Shown: piece after piece, positions 33,753 through 41,364 of the stretch
Layout of the letters: every line of letters starts with the position of its first letter
How positions within the stretch are numbered: position 1 is the stretch's first letter
Assembly (NCBI RefSeq): GCF_004834005.1
Contig: NZ_STFF01000004.1
Location: forward strand, 186,001 to 250,000
Length of the DNA stretch: 64,000 nucleotides
Reading direction: 5' to 3'
DNA from: Niastella caeni
Lineage (GTDB): Bacteria; Bacteroidota; Bacteroidia; Chitinophagales; Chitinophagaceae
Made by a program: the position numbers and the translations under genes
Notes under the pieces: model-generated
What the model was told of the DNA's origin: nothing
What the model saw: the letters and a program-made list of their open reading frames with translations, nothing else
The model's database searches: none

Positions 33753-33792
33753 CTGCCTCAAAAAATAAGATCACTCCTATTTTTTGAGGCAG
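33753..33792 (-). terminator. Intrinsic terminator, leftward
   Basis: A perfect 15-bp stem (CTGCCTCAAAAAATA with its complement at 33778-33792) and a 10-nt loop, containing an internal A6/T6 run. It lies 17 bp past the stop of the secreted protein at 33809. Confidence 0.75.
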
Positions 33793-33808
33793 CTATTTAA
33801 ATCATTAA

Positions 33809-34207
33809 TTACTCAACCCAGAACAAGAGTGATACTTCAATAAATCCATCCGGTCCAACCTGGCTGGGGGTCAGGGTCACTGTCTTTGGTACAGCACCTT
33901 CCCAGGGGCCGGGATATGCGCCGAAAGTATACGTACCGGCAGGCAATCCTTCAAATTCATAGCCTTCCCGGTCGGTAGCGTCATAATATACGCCGGTGGC
34001 CTCATTACGGGCCCAGCCGCCGCGCAACATTAGGGGGCCGGTAACAGGGCTTCCATCGGAATGTACCAGTTTGATGCGTACATTGTAGGTAGTGGTAATG
34101 TTGTTTTGCTGAAAATGCTTTACCCAAAGGGTACGGGCAGGTGTAGCCGCATAAGTCTGAGTTACAACTAACAGTGTCAGAACACTGAATAAGAGTGTTT
34201 TTCTCAT
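33809..34207 (-). CDS. Secreted protein with Cna-B/prealbumin-like beta domain
   Basis: A 132-residue exported protein (signal MRKTLLFSVLTLLVVTQTYA, cleavage after TYAA). The remainder is one beta-sandwich like carboxypeptidase-regulatory or SdrD-B domains: YNVRIKLVHSDGSPVTGPLML, TDREGYEFEGLPAGTYTFGAYPG. The G-L-P-A-G-T-Y-x-F turn is the hallmark. No catalytic residues are seen, so a structural or binding role is likely. Confidence 0.72.
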   Translation of the reverse strand: MRKTLLFSVLTLLVVTQTYAATPARTLWVKHFQQNNITTTYNVRIKLVHSDGSPVTGPLMLRGGWARNEATGVYYDATDREGYEFEGLPAGTYTFGAYPGPWEGAVPKTVTLTPSQVGPDGFIEVSLLFWVE

Positions 34208-34293
34208 GGATAAATCGGTTTTTTTGATTAGGCGTCGAATTTAGTGATATTATCCTGTAACATCAAACAATATACGATCACCAAATCCTGAAA

Positions 34294-34683
34294 CTAATGA
34301 TGCGGCGCGATCTGCAATTTTTTCTTCCAGAAAATATAAGACAAAATACCAGGCACAAACCAAACCAGCATGAAAAGCATCATGGGGTCAAAAGTTTTGG
34401 ATACGGCAATACCGGCATATACAGCGCCCAAAAGGTCAAAGAACAACCCGGCATACGCCCATTCTTTTGTTGTTTTTAGTGCGGGTATTAAAATTGCAAT
34501 GGAGCCTATCAGCTTGGCATAGCCTGTGAATGGAATAAAATATACCGGAAAACCAAGATAATCATGTATCAGCTTCTTCGCATCATCGTTTACAAGTATG
34601 CTGCCATAAGCAGAAAATAGCATGAGTGCTGCAAACAAAATGGTAAACACCCAGTAAAGAATGTTGATAGTTTTCGGTTGCAT
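34294..34683 (-). CDS. DoxX-family membrane protein, copy 1
   Basis: A 129-residue four-helix membrane protein of the DoxX/DoxD type: YWVFTILFAALMLFSAYGSI, FPVYFIPFTGYAKLIGSIAILIP, EWAYAGLFFDLLGAVYAGIA. Related proteins take part in quinone- or thiol-linked redox processes, but this subfamily is uncharacterised. A paralogue at 55153-55554 shares the same motifs. Confidence 0.85.
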   Translation of the reverse strand: MQPKTINILYWVFTILFAALMLFSAYGSILVNDDAKKLIHDYLGFPVYFIPFTGYAKLIGSIAILIPALKTTKEWAYAGLFFDLLGAVYAGIAVSKTFDPMMLFMLVWFVPGILSYIFWKKKLQIAPHH

Positions 34684-34723
34684 AATCGTTAGTTTGGTTA
34701 ATATTTTAATTTGTCCTTATTCG

Positions 34724-35461
34724 TCAAAACTTGATCTGCAGTTTTTGCGAAACAAGATTGTTGTCTTTATAGTACTCGTACATCCACTCTTCATTCTTCT
34801 TGAACACAACGCCGTTCAACCCACCGTTTTCAGCTATAAAATAATCGGGCATGGAAGTTTTAAGCAGCGTCAATACTTTTTTGGGTGTGGTATCTATCAA
34901 CTGATAACCATTGGTAGTAGCCTGTGCATATAAGATGCCGGTGATGTCGGTAACAGCGGCCGGTGTTGGAGCGGGCGCCGCAGCCGGAGCTGCCGGGGCC
35001 ACAGTAGCTTGTTGCGGTTGCATAACCGTGGTGCTGTCATAATTATACGGCGTACTTTTCAGTGTTGAGAATGCATCTCTTAAAGCCTCATTGTACGCCG
35101 CCGGCCATTCTTTCTCCCTGCTTTTACCTTCCTTGCTTTTGAAAATGACATTGCCCTGGCAGTCTTTCAACAGCAGGGTTAAGCTGGTGACGAAGAACCC
35201 TTTTTTCTCTGTCAGTTCGGCTTTGAGTGCATTGCACTTGTTGGCAGCTAATGGCGGTGGCAATTGCTCGTTACCCATAACCACTGTAAATCCCTTGTCT
35301 TCCAGCAGTAATTTGGTTGTAGTGTTCAGCCCATACTGGTTATCTGTCTTGAAGAAATCGAACCTTTCGGGCACTAATACATATTTGTAATTATTGATGG
35401 TGTTTTGTGCATGCGTAGCAACGGTAAGAAGTACCGTAATAAATAAGGCAAGTGCTTTCAT
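34724..35461 (-). CDS. Exported protein with Ala/Pro linker, function unknown
   Basis: A 245-residue protein with a clean signal peptide (MKALALFITVLLTVATHAQ). Residues 20-145 form an alpha/beta domain (YKYVLVPERFDFFKTDNQYGLNTTTKLLLEDKGFTVV) seen in several Bacteroidota secreted proteins. An Ala/Pro-rich linker spans about 150-170 (APAAPAAAPAPTPAA). The C-terminal 70 residues are a small beta-rich domain ending EWMYEYYKDNN. No family with known function recognised. Divergent from the M1 peptidase. Confidence 0.75.
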   Translation of the reverse strand: MKALALFITVLLTVATHAQNTINNYKYVLVPERFDFFKTDNQYGLNTTTKLLLEDKGFTVVMGNEQLPPPLAANKCNALKAELTEKKGFFVTSLTLLLKDCQGNVIFKSKEGKSREKEWPAAYNEALRDAFSTLKSTPYNYDSTTVMQPQQATVAPAAPAAAPAPTPAAVTDITGILYAQATTNGYQLIDTTPKKVLTLLKTSMPDYFIAENGGLNGVVFKKNEEWMYEYYKDNNLVSQKLQIKF

Positions 35462-35548
35462 ATTAAATCTTGTTTCAAATTGTAACGAAAATATACAAAC
35501 ATTTTAGGTGTGTAAGGTCGCCAACTTCAAACCCTACAATTATATTCC

Positions 35549-35578
35549 TTTGAATAACTAATTATTTAGTTATATTTG
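35549..35578 (+). promoter_or_regulatory. Promoter of the M1 aminopeptidase gene
   Basis: TTTG at 35549-35552 and TATATTTG at 35571-35578 are separated by 18 bp, a full match to the Bacteroidota -33/-7 layout. The -7 box is exactly the 8-nt loop of a perfect 17-bp inverted repeat. Confidence 0.7.
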
Positions 35579-35595
35579 ACTAAATAATTAGTTAT
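35554..35595. promoter_or_regulatory. Perfect 17-bp inverted repeat around the -7 box, candidate operator
   Basis: ATAACTAATTATTTAGT (35554-35570) and its exact complement (35579-35595) flank TATATTTG. Each arm is itself nearly symmetrical (AACTAA..TTAGTT), so it could hold two dimer sites, one on each side of the -7 box. The right arm overlaps the first two bases of the ATG at 35594. Confidence 0.65.
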
Positions 35596-37273
35596 GGGGT
35601 ATACAGGCATGTCCTGCAGGATTTTTATTGTTCTCCTGGCTTTGCTAATGCTTGCGGCGGTAAATGCTTTGGCACAATCTGAACCACCAAATACGCCTAC
35701 AAGGCAAGACTCATTAAAAGGTGCCGCCAACCTGGCCACCCGAACCTGGTGGAACGTATTGCATTATAACCTAACTATTCAACCGGATTATTTACACAAA
35801 AGCATTTCAGGCAAAAATGTAATCAGGTATAAAGTCCTTTCGGCACATCCCTCGCCTACCATGCAAATTGATCTGAGATTGCCATTGCAGATCGATAGTA
35901 TTCTTTTCAGCAATCAAAAACTACCGTTCCGCAATGAGGGCGATGCCTGGTTTGTTGAATTGCCAGGCCACAAAAAACATGCTATTCAGGATATTACTGT
36001 GTACTATTCAGGACAGCCTAAAGAATCGAAAAAGGCGCCCTGGGATGGAGGATTCGTATGGAGTTATGATTCCCTGCAACGCCCCTGGATCTCTGTTGCC
36101 TGCCAGTTGATCGGAGCAAGCGTATGGTATCCCTGTAAAGTTCATTTGGGCGATGAGCCCGATAGCGGCATGTCTGTATCCGTGATCGTTCCCGATTCGC
36201 TGGTGGCCGTATCAAACGGGCGTTTGCAAGATATAATGCAAAACAAGGACGGTACCTCTACCTACAGGTGGTCTGTTGTAAACCCTATTAATAATTATGG
36301 GGCTACACTGTATATTGGTAAATACGTGCATATTCCTTCTTCTTTTGAAGGAGAAAAAGGAAATCTGGATGTTGATTTTTGGGTATTGGATTATAACAAA
36401 CCCAAAGCTGCAGGCTATTTGCACTATGAAGTAGGCAGAACCCTAAAGGCTTTGGAATATTGGTTTGGCCCGTATCCATTCTATGAGGATGGTTTTAAAA
36501 TGGTGGAGGCGCCCTATATTGGAATGGAGCATCAAAGTGCCGTTGCGTATGGTAATCAATTTACCAATGGCAGGAACGGGTTTAAAAATCTATCCTATTG
36601 GGATAAACGGGTTGACCGTTTGATCGTTCACGAAAGTGCACATGAGTGGTTTGGGAACAGTATTACTGCAAGTGACCCGGCAGATACCTGGCTACAGGAA
36701 GGATTTACAGGGTATGCTGAAGAATTGGCTATGAGAAGCTTTTATGGAGAACAAGCTTCGCGGGAATTTTTTATTGCAAGAAGCGCTAAAGGCACCGGGG
36801 ATAAAAATCCTGTTATTTCACGCTACGGAATATTTGCAAATGCAGGAGACGATATGTATTTGAAAGGATGGATCCTTATTCACATGATCAAAACAATCAT
36901 TAATAATGATCCCGTATTCGAAAAAATATTAAAAGATATGAATCGCCGCTTTTACCACCAGGTGGTCACTTCAAAGCAGATAGAAGATTATATAAGCAAG
37001 GTGGCAAAAATGAACCTTTCTAAAGTTTTTGATCAGTACTTACGTACGCCGCAGGTGCCGGTGTTTGAATATAAAGTTTTCGACAACCAGTTTCATTACC
37101 GGTTCAGCAATTGCCTGCCTGATTTTACAATGCCCATAAAAACAAGCCTTACTAAAGAAAAATGGATCCATCCAACAAGCTCGTGGCAGAAAATGAAGGT
37201 GAACGGCGTTTCTTCGCAAGATAGCTTAATTATTGAAAAAGATTTTTATGTGAAGGTTAAAAAGGTTGGGTAA
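35594..37273 (+). CDS. M1-family zinc aminopeptidase-like protein
   Basis: A 559-residue secreted metallopeptidase. A signal peptide is encoded at the start; it is best from the internal ATG at 35609 (MSCRIFIVLLALLMLAAVN), which also gives a more normal leader from the promoter. Residues 60-240 are the N-terminal beta-sheet domain, then the thermolysin-like domain with the exopeptidase-type loop GMEHQSAV. The zinc motif is H346-E-x-x-H350 with E369 (HESAHEWFGN..LQEGF). The protein lacks the long C-terminal ARM domain of PepN, as is normal for this short subfamily. Confidence 0.9.
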   Translation: MGYTGMSCRIFIVLLALLMLAAVNALAQSEPPNTPTRQDSLKGAANLATRTWWNVLHYNLTIQPDYLHKSISGKNVIRYKVLSAHPSPTMQIDLRLPLQIDSILFSNQKLPFRNEGDAWFVELPGHKKHAIQDITVYYSGQPKESKKAPWDGGFVWSYDSLQRPWISVACQLIGASVWYPCKVHLGDEPDSGMSVSVIVPDSLVAVSNGRLQDIMQNKDGTSTYRWSVVNPINNYGATLYIGKYVHIPSSFEGEKGNLDVDFWVLDYNKPKAAGYLHYEVGRTLKALEYWFGPYPFYEDGFKMVEAPYIGMEHQSAVAYGNQFTNGRNGFKNLSYWDKRVDRLIVHESAHEWFGNSITASDPADTWLQEGFTGYAEELAMRSFYGEQASREFFIARSAKGTGDKNPVISRYGIFANAGDDMYLKGWILIHMIKTIINNDPVFEKILKDMNRRFYHQVVTSKQIEDYISKVAKMNLSKVFDQYLRTPQVPVFEYKVFDNQFHYRFSNCLPDFTMPIKTSLTKEKWIHPTSSWQKMKVNGVSSQDSLIIEKDFYVKVKKVG

Positions 37274-37310
37274 CGATCATCAGTCACATGTAAATATGCT
37301 TAACTTAAAA

Positions 37311-37342
37311 GCCCCGTAAAATTTGCTTTACTGGGCTTTATT
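37311..37342. terminator. Bidirectional terminator between convergent genes
   Basis: GCCCCGTAAA and TTTACTGGGC pair with one mismatch. AAAA before and TTTATTATT after give U-tracts on both strands, serving the M1 gene and the PKD protein gene at 37369. Confidence 0.7.
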
Positions 37343-37368
37343 ATTGGTGCGTCGTTCTATTTATCGAA

Positions 37369-40074
37369 CTACCTTAACAGGATCACTGTTCCTTTTCTTA
37401 CCATTGTTTTTCCTTTGTAATCGACGGCCTGTGCAACATAAACAAACGTCTCTGTGCCTACAGGCTTTCCGCCTATTGTTCCGTCCCACCCTTCATTATA
37501 ATTGGTAGTGCGGAAGACCATTTGCCCCCAACGGTTATATACGGCAAAGTAACCAAACGATTTAATACCGATAGGCTTTACTCTCAACCGGTCGTTATGG
37601 CCATCGTTGTTTGGTGTGAAGGCGTTTGGAACGTATAGCTCAGGTCCTGCAAACCGCTTGATAAAGATCTGTGATTGCTTTTTGCATCCTTTATCAGTAA
37701 CCGTGTATAACTGGTATTGCTGGTCGCGGTCGAGCGTCGCTACAGGTTTTTCAATGTCAGAATAGTTCAAACCTATTGACGGTGTCCAGGTGTATTGCAT
37801 ATTGGGTTCTCCCCTGGCATCCAACTGAACAGGTTCACCCATGGCAGCTATGGTATCTTTTCCTGCAAAGGATTTATTATCGAAAATGGTAAACGGTCTG
37901 TAGATCGTGTCTTTGCAACCTTTATCACTTAATGTATACAGGGTAAACGATCTGTTTCCTTCATAATTGAAGTACCTTGTAAAGCGGGAAGTCCATTCTT
38001 TATGGCCATCCTCAAATTTCCAGTTGAATTTTACCACATTATTCAACACGTCGGTGGCCGTATAGGTTACCGGTACATACACACAGGAATCGCTGATGTC
38101 AAGATCTATTATTGGCTTTGGGAAGATCTCGAAACTACGCTCCAGTGGAATGCTTTTGCATCCGTTACTGGTTTCCGCTATCAGTTGCGCCTTGTGTATA
38201 CCCGCACTGAAATGGGTATAATGGTTTTGCGTATTGGTGGTGATGGAATTGTCGAATGTCCAGTGCCATTTTGTGATCATTTCCCTGTTTACATCGGCTG
38301 CAGGCATTGTAGATTGATCTGTGAAACGGATGACTTCATTATTGCACAACAGATCGCCAATGCCAAAGGCAGTAAGAGGGCGATGCCGGATATTTAATAT
38401 GGCAGTGTTTGTGTCTGACCGGCAACCTTCCGTTGTGGTCACCACAAGCTTTACAGGATAGGGGCCCGGCTGTGCAGTAGCAGATGGAGCCACCTTAGTT
38501 TGCACAATATTCCCATTTATATTCCACCACCACTGGTTAATGCTGGCAATACCCGATGGAACATAAGATTGGTCTGTTAACGTTACCAGGGTTTGATTTT
38601 CACACAGGGGTGAAGGGTATGCAAATGCTGCTACCGGTTTCGGCACCACTACAACCAGTTGCGTTTTTTCTGCCGGACAGGTATTGGCATTCATTGCTTT
38701 CAGCTTCACATTAAAATAACCGGCTGTGGTATAGCTGTATTTAGAAAAAGTGTCGGTGGATGAATACGTTTGCCCGTCGCCGAATTCCCATTTGTAAGTG
38801 GCATTATCCAGGTTGGTGGAGTTGCTTGAAAAAACAAAGCTGTTGCCGTTCTGGCACTGTCGTATATTATTGATAGTGAATGAAGGAATAGGCGTTGAAA
38901 TAATATTTGCTACAACTTCCCTTCTGAACCCTTCACAACCAAACAGGGCTTTCTGCGAAACATAGTATTTGGATGAAGGGCCGGCGGTGTTCGTTGGTGG
39001 CCTTGGCGTGGTAGAAGTTCCAACCCCACCTGTTTCTGATGTATACCATAGCAAGGTATGCCCCGGTAATGCACTTGCGTCTATAGGCGCAGGGTATTGA
39101 TACTGGCAAAAATATTGAGGCTTCACATCCGGAGTATCCGGCAAAGGCATTGGTTTAACAAATGCCTGTAACGTATCGCGACAACCGAAACCTGGATAAG
39201 GTTCCACATCAACATAGAAAACACCTGTGGTCACCGGGGCCGGGATCATCGTCATAGATTGGCCGGTGCCTACTATGGTAGAAAAATCAGAATTGTACCA
39301 GGTATAATTTTTAAAGCCAAAGGGCGCATCGAGAATAAGCGAATTTGTCTCTATACAATACGGCGCTGTGGCCAGAATGTTAGAGCAGGCACTCGCTACA
39401 TCCATATAAGCATATCCAAAGTGGCCACCCAGGGTGCAATCGCCCGTGCGGAACTCCAGGCGAACTTCATGACCACCCAGGCCGGCAAATTGAAGGGATG
39501 TAGGCGTCCAGGCTTTAAACAATACACCAGAGTTTGTAGGAGATTGCTGGAAACCGGGAAGTGATGCGGTGGAGACATAATCGAAAGAGGCACAGTTGAT
39601 CAATTCTCCTGTTCCTACATCATAAGCGGTTACAAAGAAACGTGGTTGTTCCTTCATAGCATGTTGAGGATCTTCAAATACTACCGCATAAAAATAAGTG
39701 AAAGTAAAAGTATCGATAGTGGTTGGTACCGTAAAAGTATAGGAGATGGCTTCTGCCTGGGCGTCTATTGCATTATTTCCCAGCTTAACTGAATAGTTAC
39801 CGCCGTAAGGACAAAGCTTTGGAAATCCGCCATATGGATCTAATCCGGGATTGGAAGAAGCAGAGATGATCTCATGCCTGGTAGGTTCAGGCGATGAGGG
39901 ATTGAGGATCATTATGTTTTTTCCTGCTAACGTATCTACCCTTCCGGTAAAGCATTGCCAATTAGTGAAATCGCCGGCTTCAAAATCTAAGTTGGGCGGA
40001 CAGGTTGACTGGTTATACGCTTGCGTAAGAAAACATAAAATAAATAATAAGCAGGTTCCTACGGATCTGAACAT
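37369..40074 (-). CDS. Large secreted PKD-domain protein with gliding-motility (type B) C-terminus
   Basis: A 901-residue exported protein, started at ATG 40074 for its signal peptide (MFRSVGTCLLFILCFLTQAYN). Residues 15-240 contain a beta-sandwich with FGDCTLGGHFGYAYMDV-type features, then immunoglobulin-like repeats. At least three PKD modules follow (YKWEFGDGQTYSS; WHWTFDNSITT; FNWKFEDGHKEW). The C-terminal 85 residues match the CHU_C domain (PNAFTPNNDGHNDRL, FAVYNRWGQMVF, GWDGTIGGKPVGTETFVYVAQA), a type B signal for the type IX secretion system. Probably a surface adhesin or polymer-binding protein. Confidence 0.87.
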   Translation of the reverse strand: MFRSVGTCLLFILCFLTQAYNQSTCPPNLDFEAGDFTNWQCFTGRVDTLAGKNIMILNPSSPEPTRHEIISASSNPGLDPYGGFPKLCPYGGNYSVKLGNNAIDAQAEAISYTFTVPTTIDTFTFTYFYAVVFEDPQHAMKEQPRFFVTAYDVGTGELINCASFDYVSTASLPGFQQSPTNSGVLFKAWTPTSLQFAGLGGHEVRLEFRTGDCTLGGHFGYAYMDVASACSNILATAPYCIETNSLILDAPFGFKNYTWYNSDFSTIVGTGQSMTMIPAPVTTGVFYVDVEPYPGFGCRDTLQAFVKPMPLPDTPDVKPQYFCQYQYPAPIDASALPGHTLLWYTSETGGVGTSTTPRPPTNTAGPSSKYYVSQKALFGCEGFRREVVANIISTPIPSFTINNIRQCQNGNSFVFSSNSTNLDNATYKWEFGDGQTYSSTDTFSKYSYTTAGYFNVKLKAMNANTCPAEKTQLVVVVPKPVAAFAYPSPLCENQTLVTLTDQSYVPSGIASINQWWWNINGNIVQTKVAPSATAQPGPYPVKLVVTTTEGCRSDTNTAILNIRHRPLTAFGIGDLLCNNEVIRFTDQSTMPAADVNREMITKWHWTFDNSITTNTQNHYTHFSAGIHKAQLIAETSNGCKSIPLERSFEIFPKPIIDLDISDSCVYVPVTYTATDVLNNVVKFNWKFEDGHKEWTSRFTRYFNYEGNRSFTLYTLSDKGCKDTIYRPFTIFDNKSFAGKDTIAAMGEPVQLDARGEPNMQYTWTPSIGLNYSDIEKPVATLDRDQQYQLYTVTDKGCKKQSQIFIKRFAGPELYVPNAFTPNNDGHNDRLRVKPIGIKSFGYFAVYNRWGQMVFRTTNYNEGWDGTIGGKPVGTETFVYVAQAVDYKGKTMVRKGTVILLR

Positions 40075-40157
40075 TATCAAGGGGGTTAAGGGTTTTGGCA
40101 GTCCCAAAATACTCAAGTTTACGCAAAAATCTAAATAGTTTATATATAAGTTTATAA

Positions 40158-40208
40158 GCGTGCAGTTTTGAGAATAGACGTGCAGTTTTGAGCGATAAAC
40201 GTGTAAGT
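40158..40208 (+). repeat. Short tandem repeat of a CGTGCAGTTTTGAG motif
   Basis: CGTGCAGTTTTGAG occurs at about 40159 and 40180, with a third partial copy (CGTGTAAG). The unit is about 21 bp, two helical turns. It lies upstream of the PKD protein gene; purpose unknown. Confidence 0.45.
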
Positions 40209-40250
40209 GGAACCGGTTTTTGAGCTTGCTTGACTCAGGTCAGGCAGCTC

Positions 40251-40709
40251 TCATGAAGCCTTGGAAGAATCTATTTCTTCCTTATACAGCAAGTGAATAT
40301 TGGGGTTATAGAGTTCCAGGATGTTAGATGGGGTTGCAAGGTCCTTAAACTGAAACTGGCGGTATAAACCATGGGCATCGCTTGTATTAAGCATCATCCT
40401 TCTTAATCGCTTGCTCCAGGGTTGCATCATAATGTTGGATAACATTTTCCTGGCAATTCCTTTTCCCTGAAATGCAGGTAACACAAAAATATCAGCGAAC
40501 CATCCGAAAGTATAATAATCGGTTATAACTCGTCCAAACCCTACCTGCTGGCCATTTACAAAGGCGCCGATACAAAAAGAATGAGTCAGCGAATGGTCTA
40601 CCATTGCATAAGGAATGCCCCTGGCCCAATAAGAATCTTCACTTAAATAGCGATGGATCGTTTTAACATCCATATTCTCTTTACCTGTTTTAATAATTAC
40701 TTCTGACAT
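40251..40709 (-). CDS. GNAT-family N-acetyltransferase
   Basis: A 152-residue GNAT protein. The acetyl-CoA site is FVLPAFQGKGIARKMLSNIM (Q-G-K-G-I-A), preceded by VGFGRVITDYYTFGWFADIF and followed by LNTSDAHGLYRQFQF. It matches the GNAT group usually annotated in Bacteroidota next to regulators. It diverges from the broken MocR gene at 40814; such GNAT/MocR pairs suggest the regulator once controlled it. Substrate unknown. Confidence 0.85.
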   Translation of the reverse strand: MSEVIIKTGKENMDVKTIHRYLSEDSYWARGIPYAMVDHSLTHSFCIGAFVNGQQVGFGRVITDYYTFGWFADIFVLPAFQGKGIARKMLSNIMMQPWSKRLRRMMLNTSDAHGLYRQFQFKDLATPSNILELYNPNIHLLYKEEIDSSKAS

Positions 40710-40760
40710 GTTTTTTCAATATTTATAATTTGTGATGCAAAACTAGGTAAGCGTCTTCAA

Positions 40761-40800
40761 TGGGCACAGTCACAGTTTGTGTTATTTTTATGGACACAGT
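40761..40800 (+). promoter_or_regulatory. Two 10-bp direct repeats exactly 30 bp apart, MocR-type operator
   Basis: TGGGCACAGT (40761-40770) and TGGACACAGT (40791-40800) are 9/10 identical and start 30 bp apart, three helical turns. MocR/GabR/PdxR regulators are known to bind paired direct repeats. The pair flanks the -33 element of the adjacent promoter. Confidence 0.55.
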
Positions 40801-40808
40801 TATCTTTG
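40776..40808 (+). promoter_or_regulatory. Promoter of the MocR-type gene
   Basis: TTTG (40776-40779), a 21-bp gap, and TATCTTTG (40801-40808) give an excellent -33/-7 promoter. The ATG at 40814 would be leaderless; a second ATG lies at 40835. Confidence 0.65.
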
Positions 40809-40813
40809 CTATA

Positions 40814-41092
40814 TGAAGAATGATTTTCTTTACATGGAGATCTCAAACAACATTGCCAAACTGATCAGGAGTGAAGTGTTGAAAGCTGGGGAGGAGGCCT
40901 TGGCGAAAATGATCTGGTAACTACTGCGGGCGGAATGAACGCTTTGTCTTTTTGTATGATGGCTTTGGGAAAGCCCGGTGATACCATTGCAATGGAAAGT
41001 CCATGCTACCCTGGAAGCTTACAACTGGCCAGAAGTTTAGGATTCAAAGTACTTGAGTTACCTACCCATCCAACCACAGGTGTTGAAATATA
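40814..41092 (+). pseudogene. MocR/GntR-type PLP-dependent regulator, internally deleted
   Basis: The frame opens MKNDFLYMEISNNIAKLIRS, the first helices of a GntR winged helix, and closes after KAGEEALAKMIW. From about 40900 a shifted frame reads NDLVTTAGGMNALSFCMMAL, GKPGDTIAMESPCYPGSLQL and LGFKVLELPTHPTTG, the start of the aminotransferase-like domain of MocR proteins. The rest of the DNA-binding domain, the linker and everything after this point (including the PLP lysine) are missing. Its promoter and operator remain intact. Confidence 0.75.
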
Positions 41093-41104
41093 ACACTTTG
41101 CATA

Positions 41105-41270
41105 CTAACGGTAATAAAAGCGACGGCAAATTAAGAGTAAAGGCGCTATTATGAAAATAGCCCAACCCAGCTCGATATGAAAAGCAAAATTATTAAGCCA
41201 TTTACTGGCGGCTATATAAACAACCGGAATAGCAATAACGGCTGCAATGACTATCCCAATCATGATAACA
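41105..41270 (-). pseudogene. ABC transporter permease (MacB/FtsX type) C-terminal fragment
   Basis: Minus-strand codons read IGIVIAAVIAIPVVYIAASK, WLNNFAFHIELGW and AIFIIAPLLLICRR, then a stop at 41105-41107. This is the pattern of the last two helices in MacB-like permeases (P-V-x-Y-x-x-x-x-W-L-x-N-F-A-x-x-I-x-L). Nothing precedes it on that strand except katG's terminator, so it is a relic. Confidence 0.55.
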
Positions 41271-41310
41271 AAAAAGCGCCCCCCGGTTAAACCAGAGGGA
41301 CGCTTTTTTT
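41270..41310. terminator. Terminator of katG
   Basis: AAAAAAGCG..CCCC and GGGACGCTTTTTT form a strong stem with one mismatch and a roughly 14-nt loop. Poly-A and poly-T flanks allow function on either strand. It is 55 bp past the katG stop. Confidence 0.8.
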
Positions 41311-41364
41311 TGTTTATTCCACTACCCCACCCGACTGCATTACTGCAATTCGGGCTAAGTGCTT

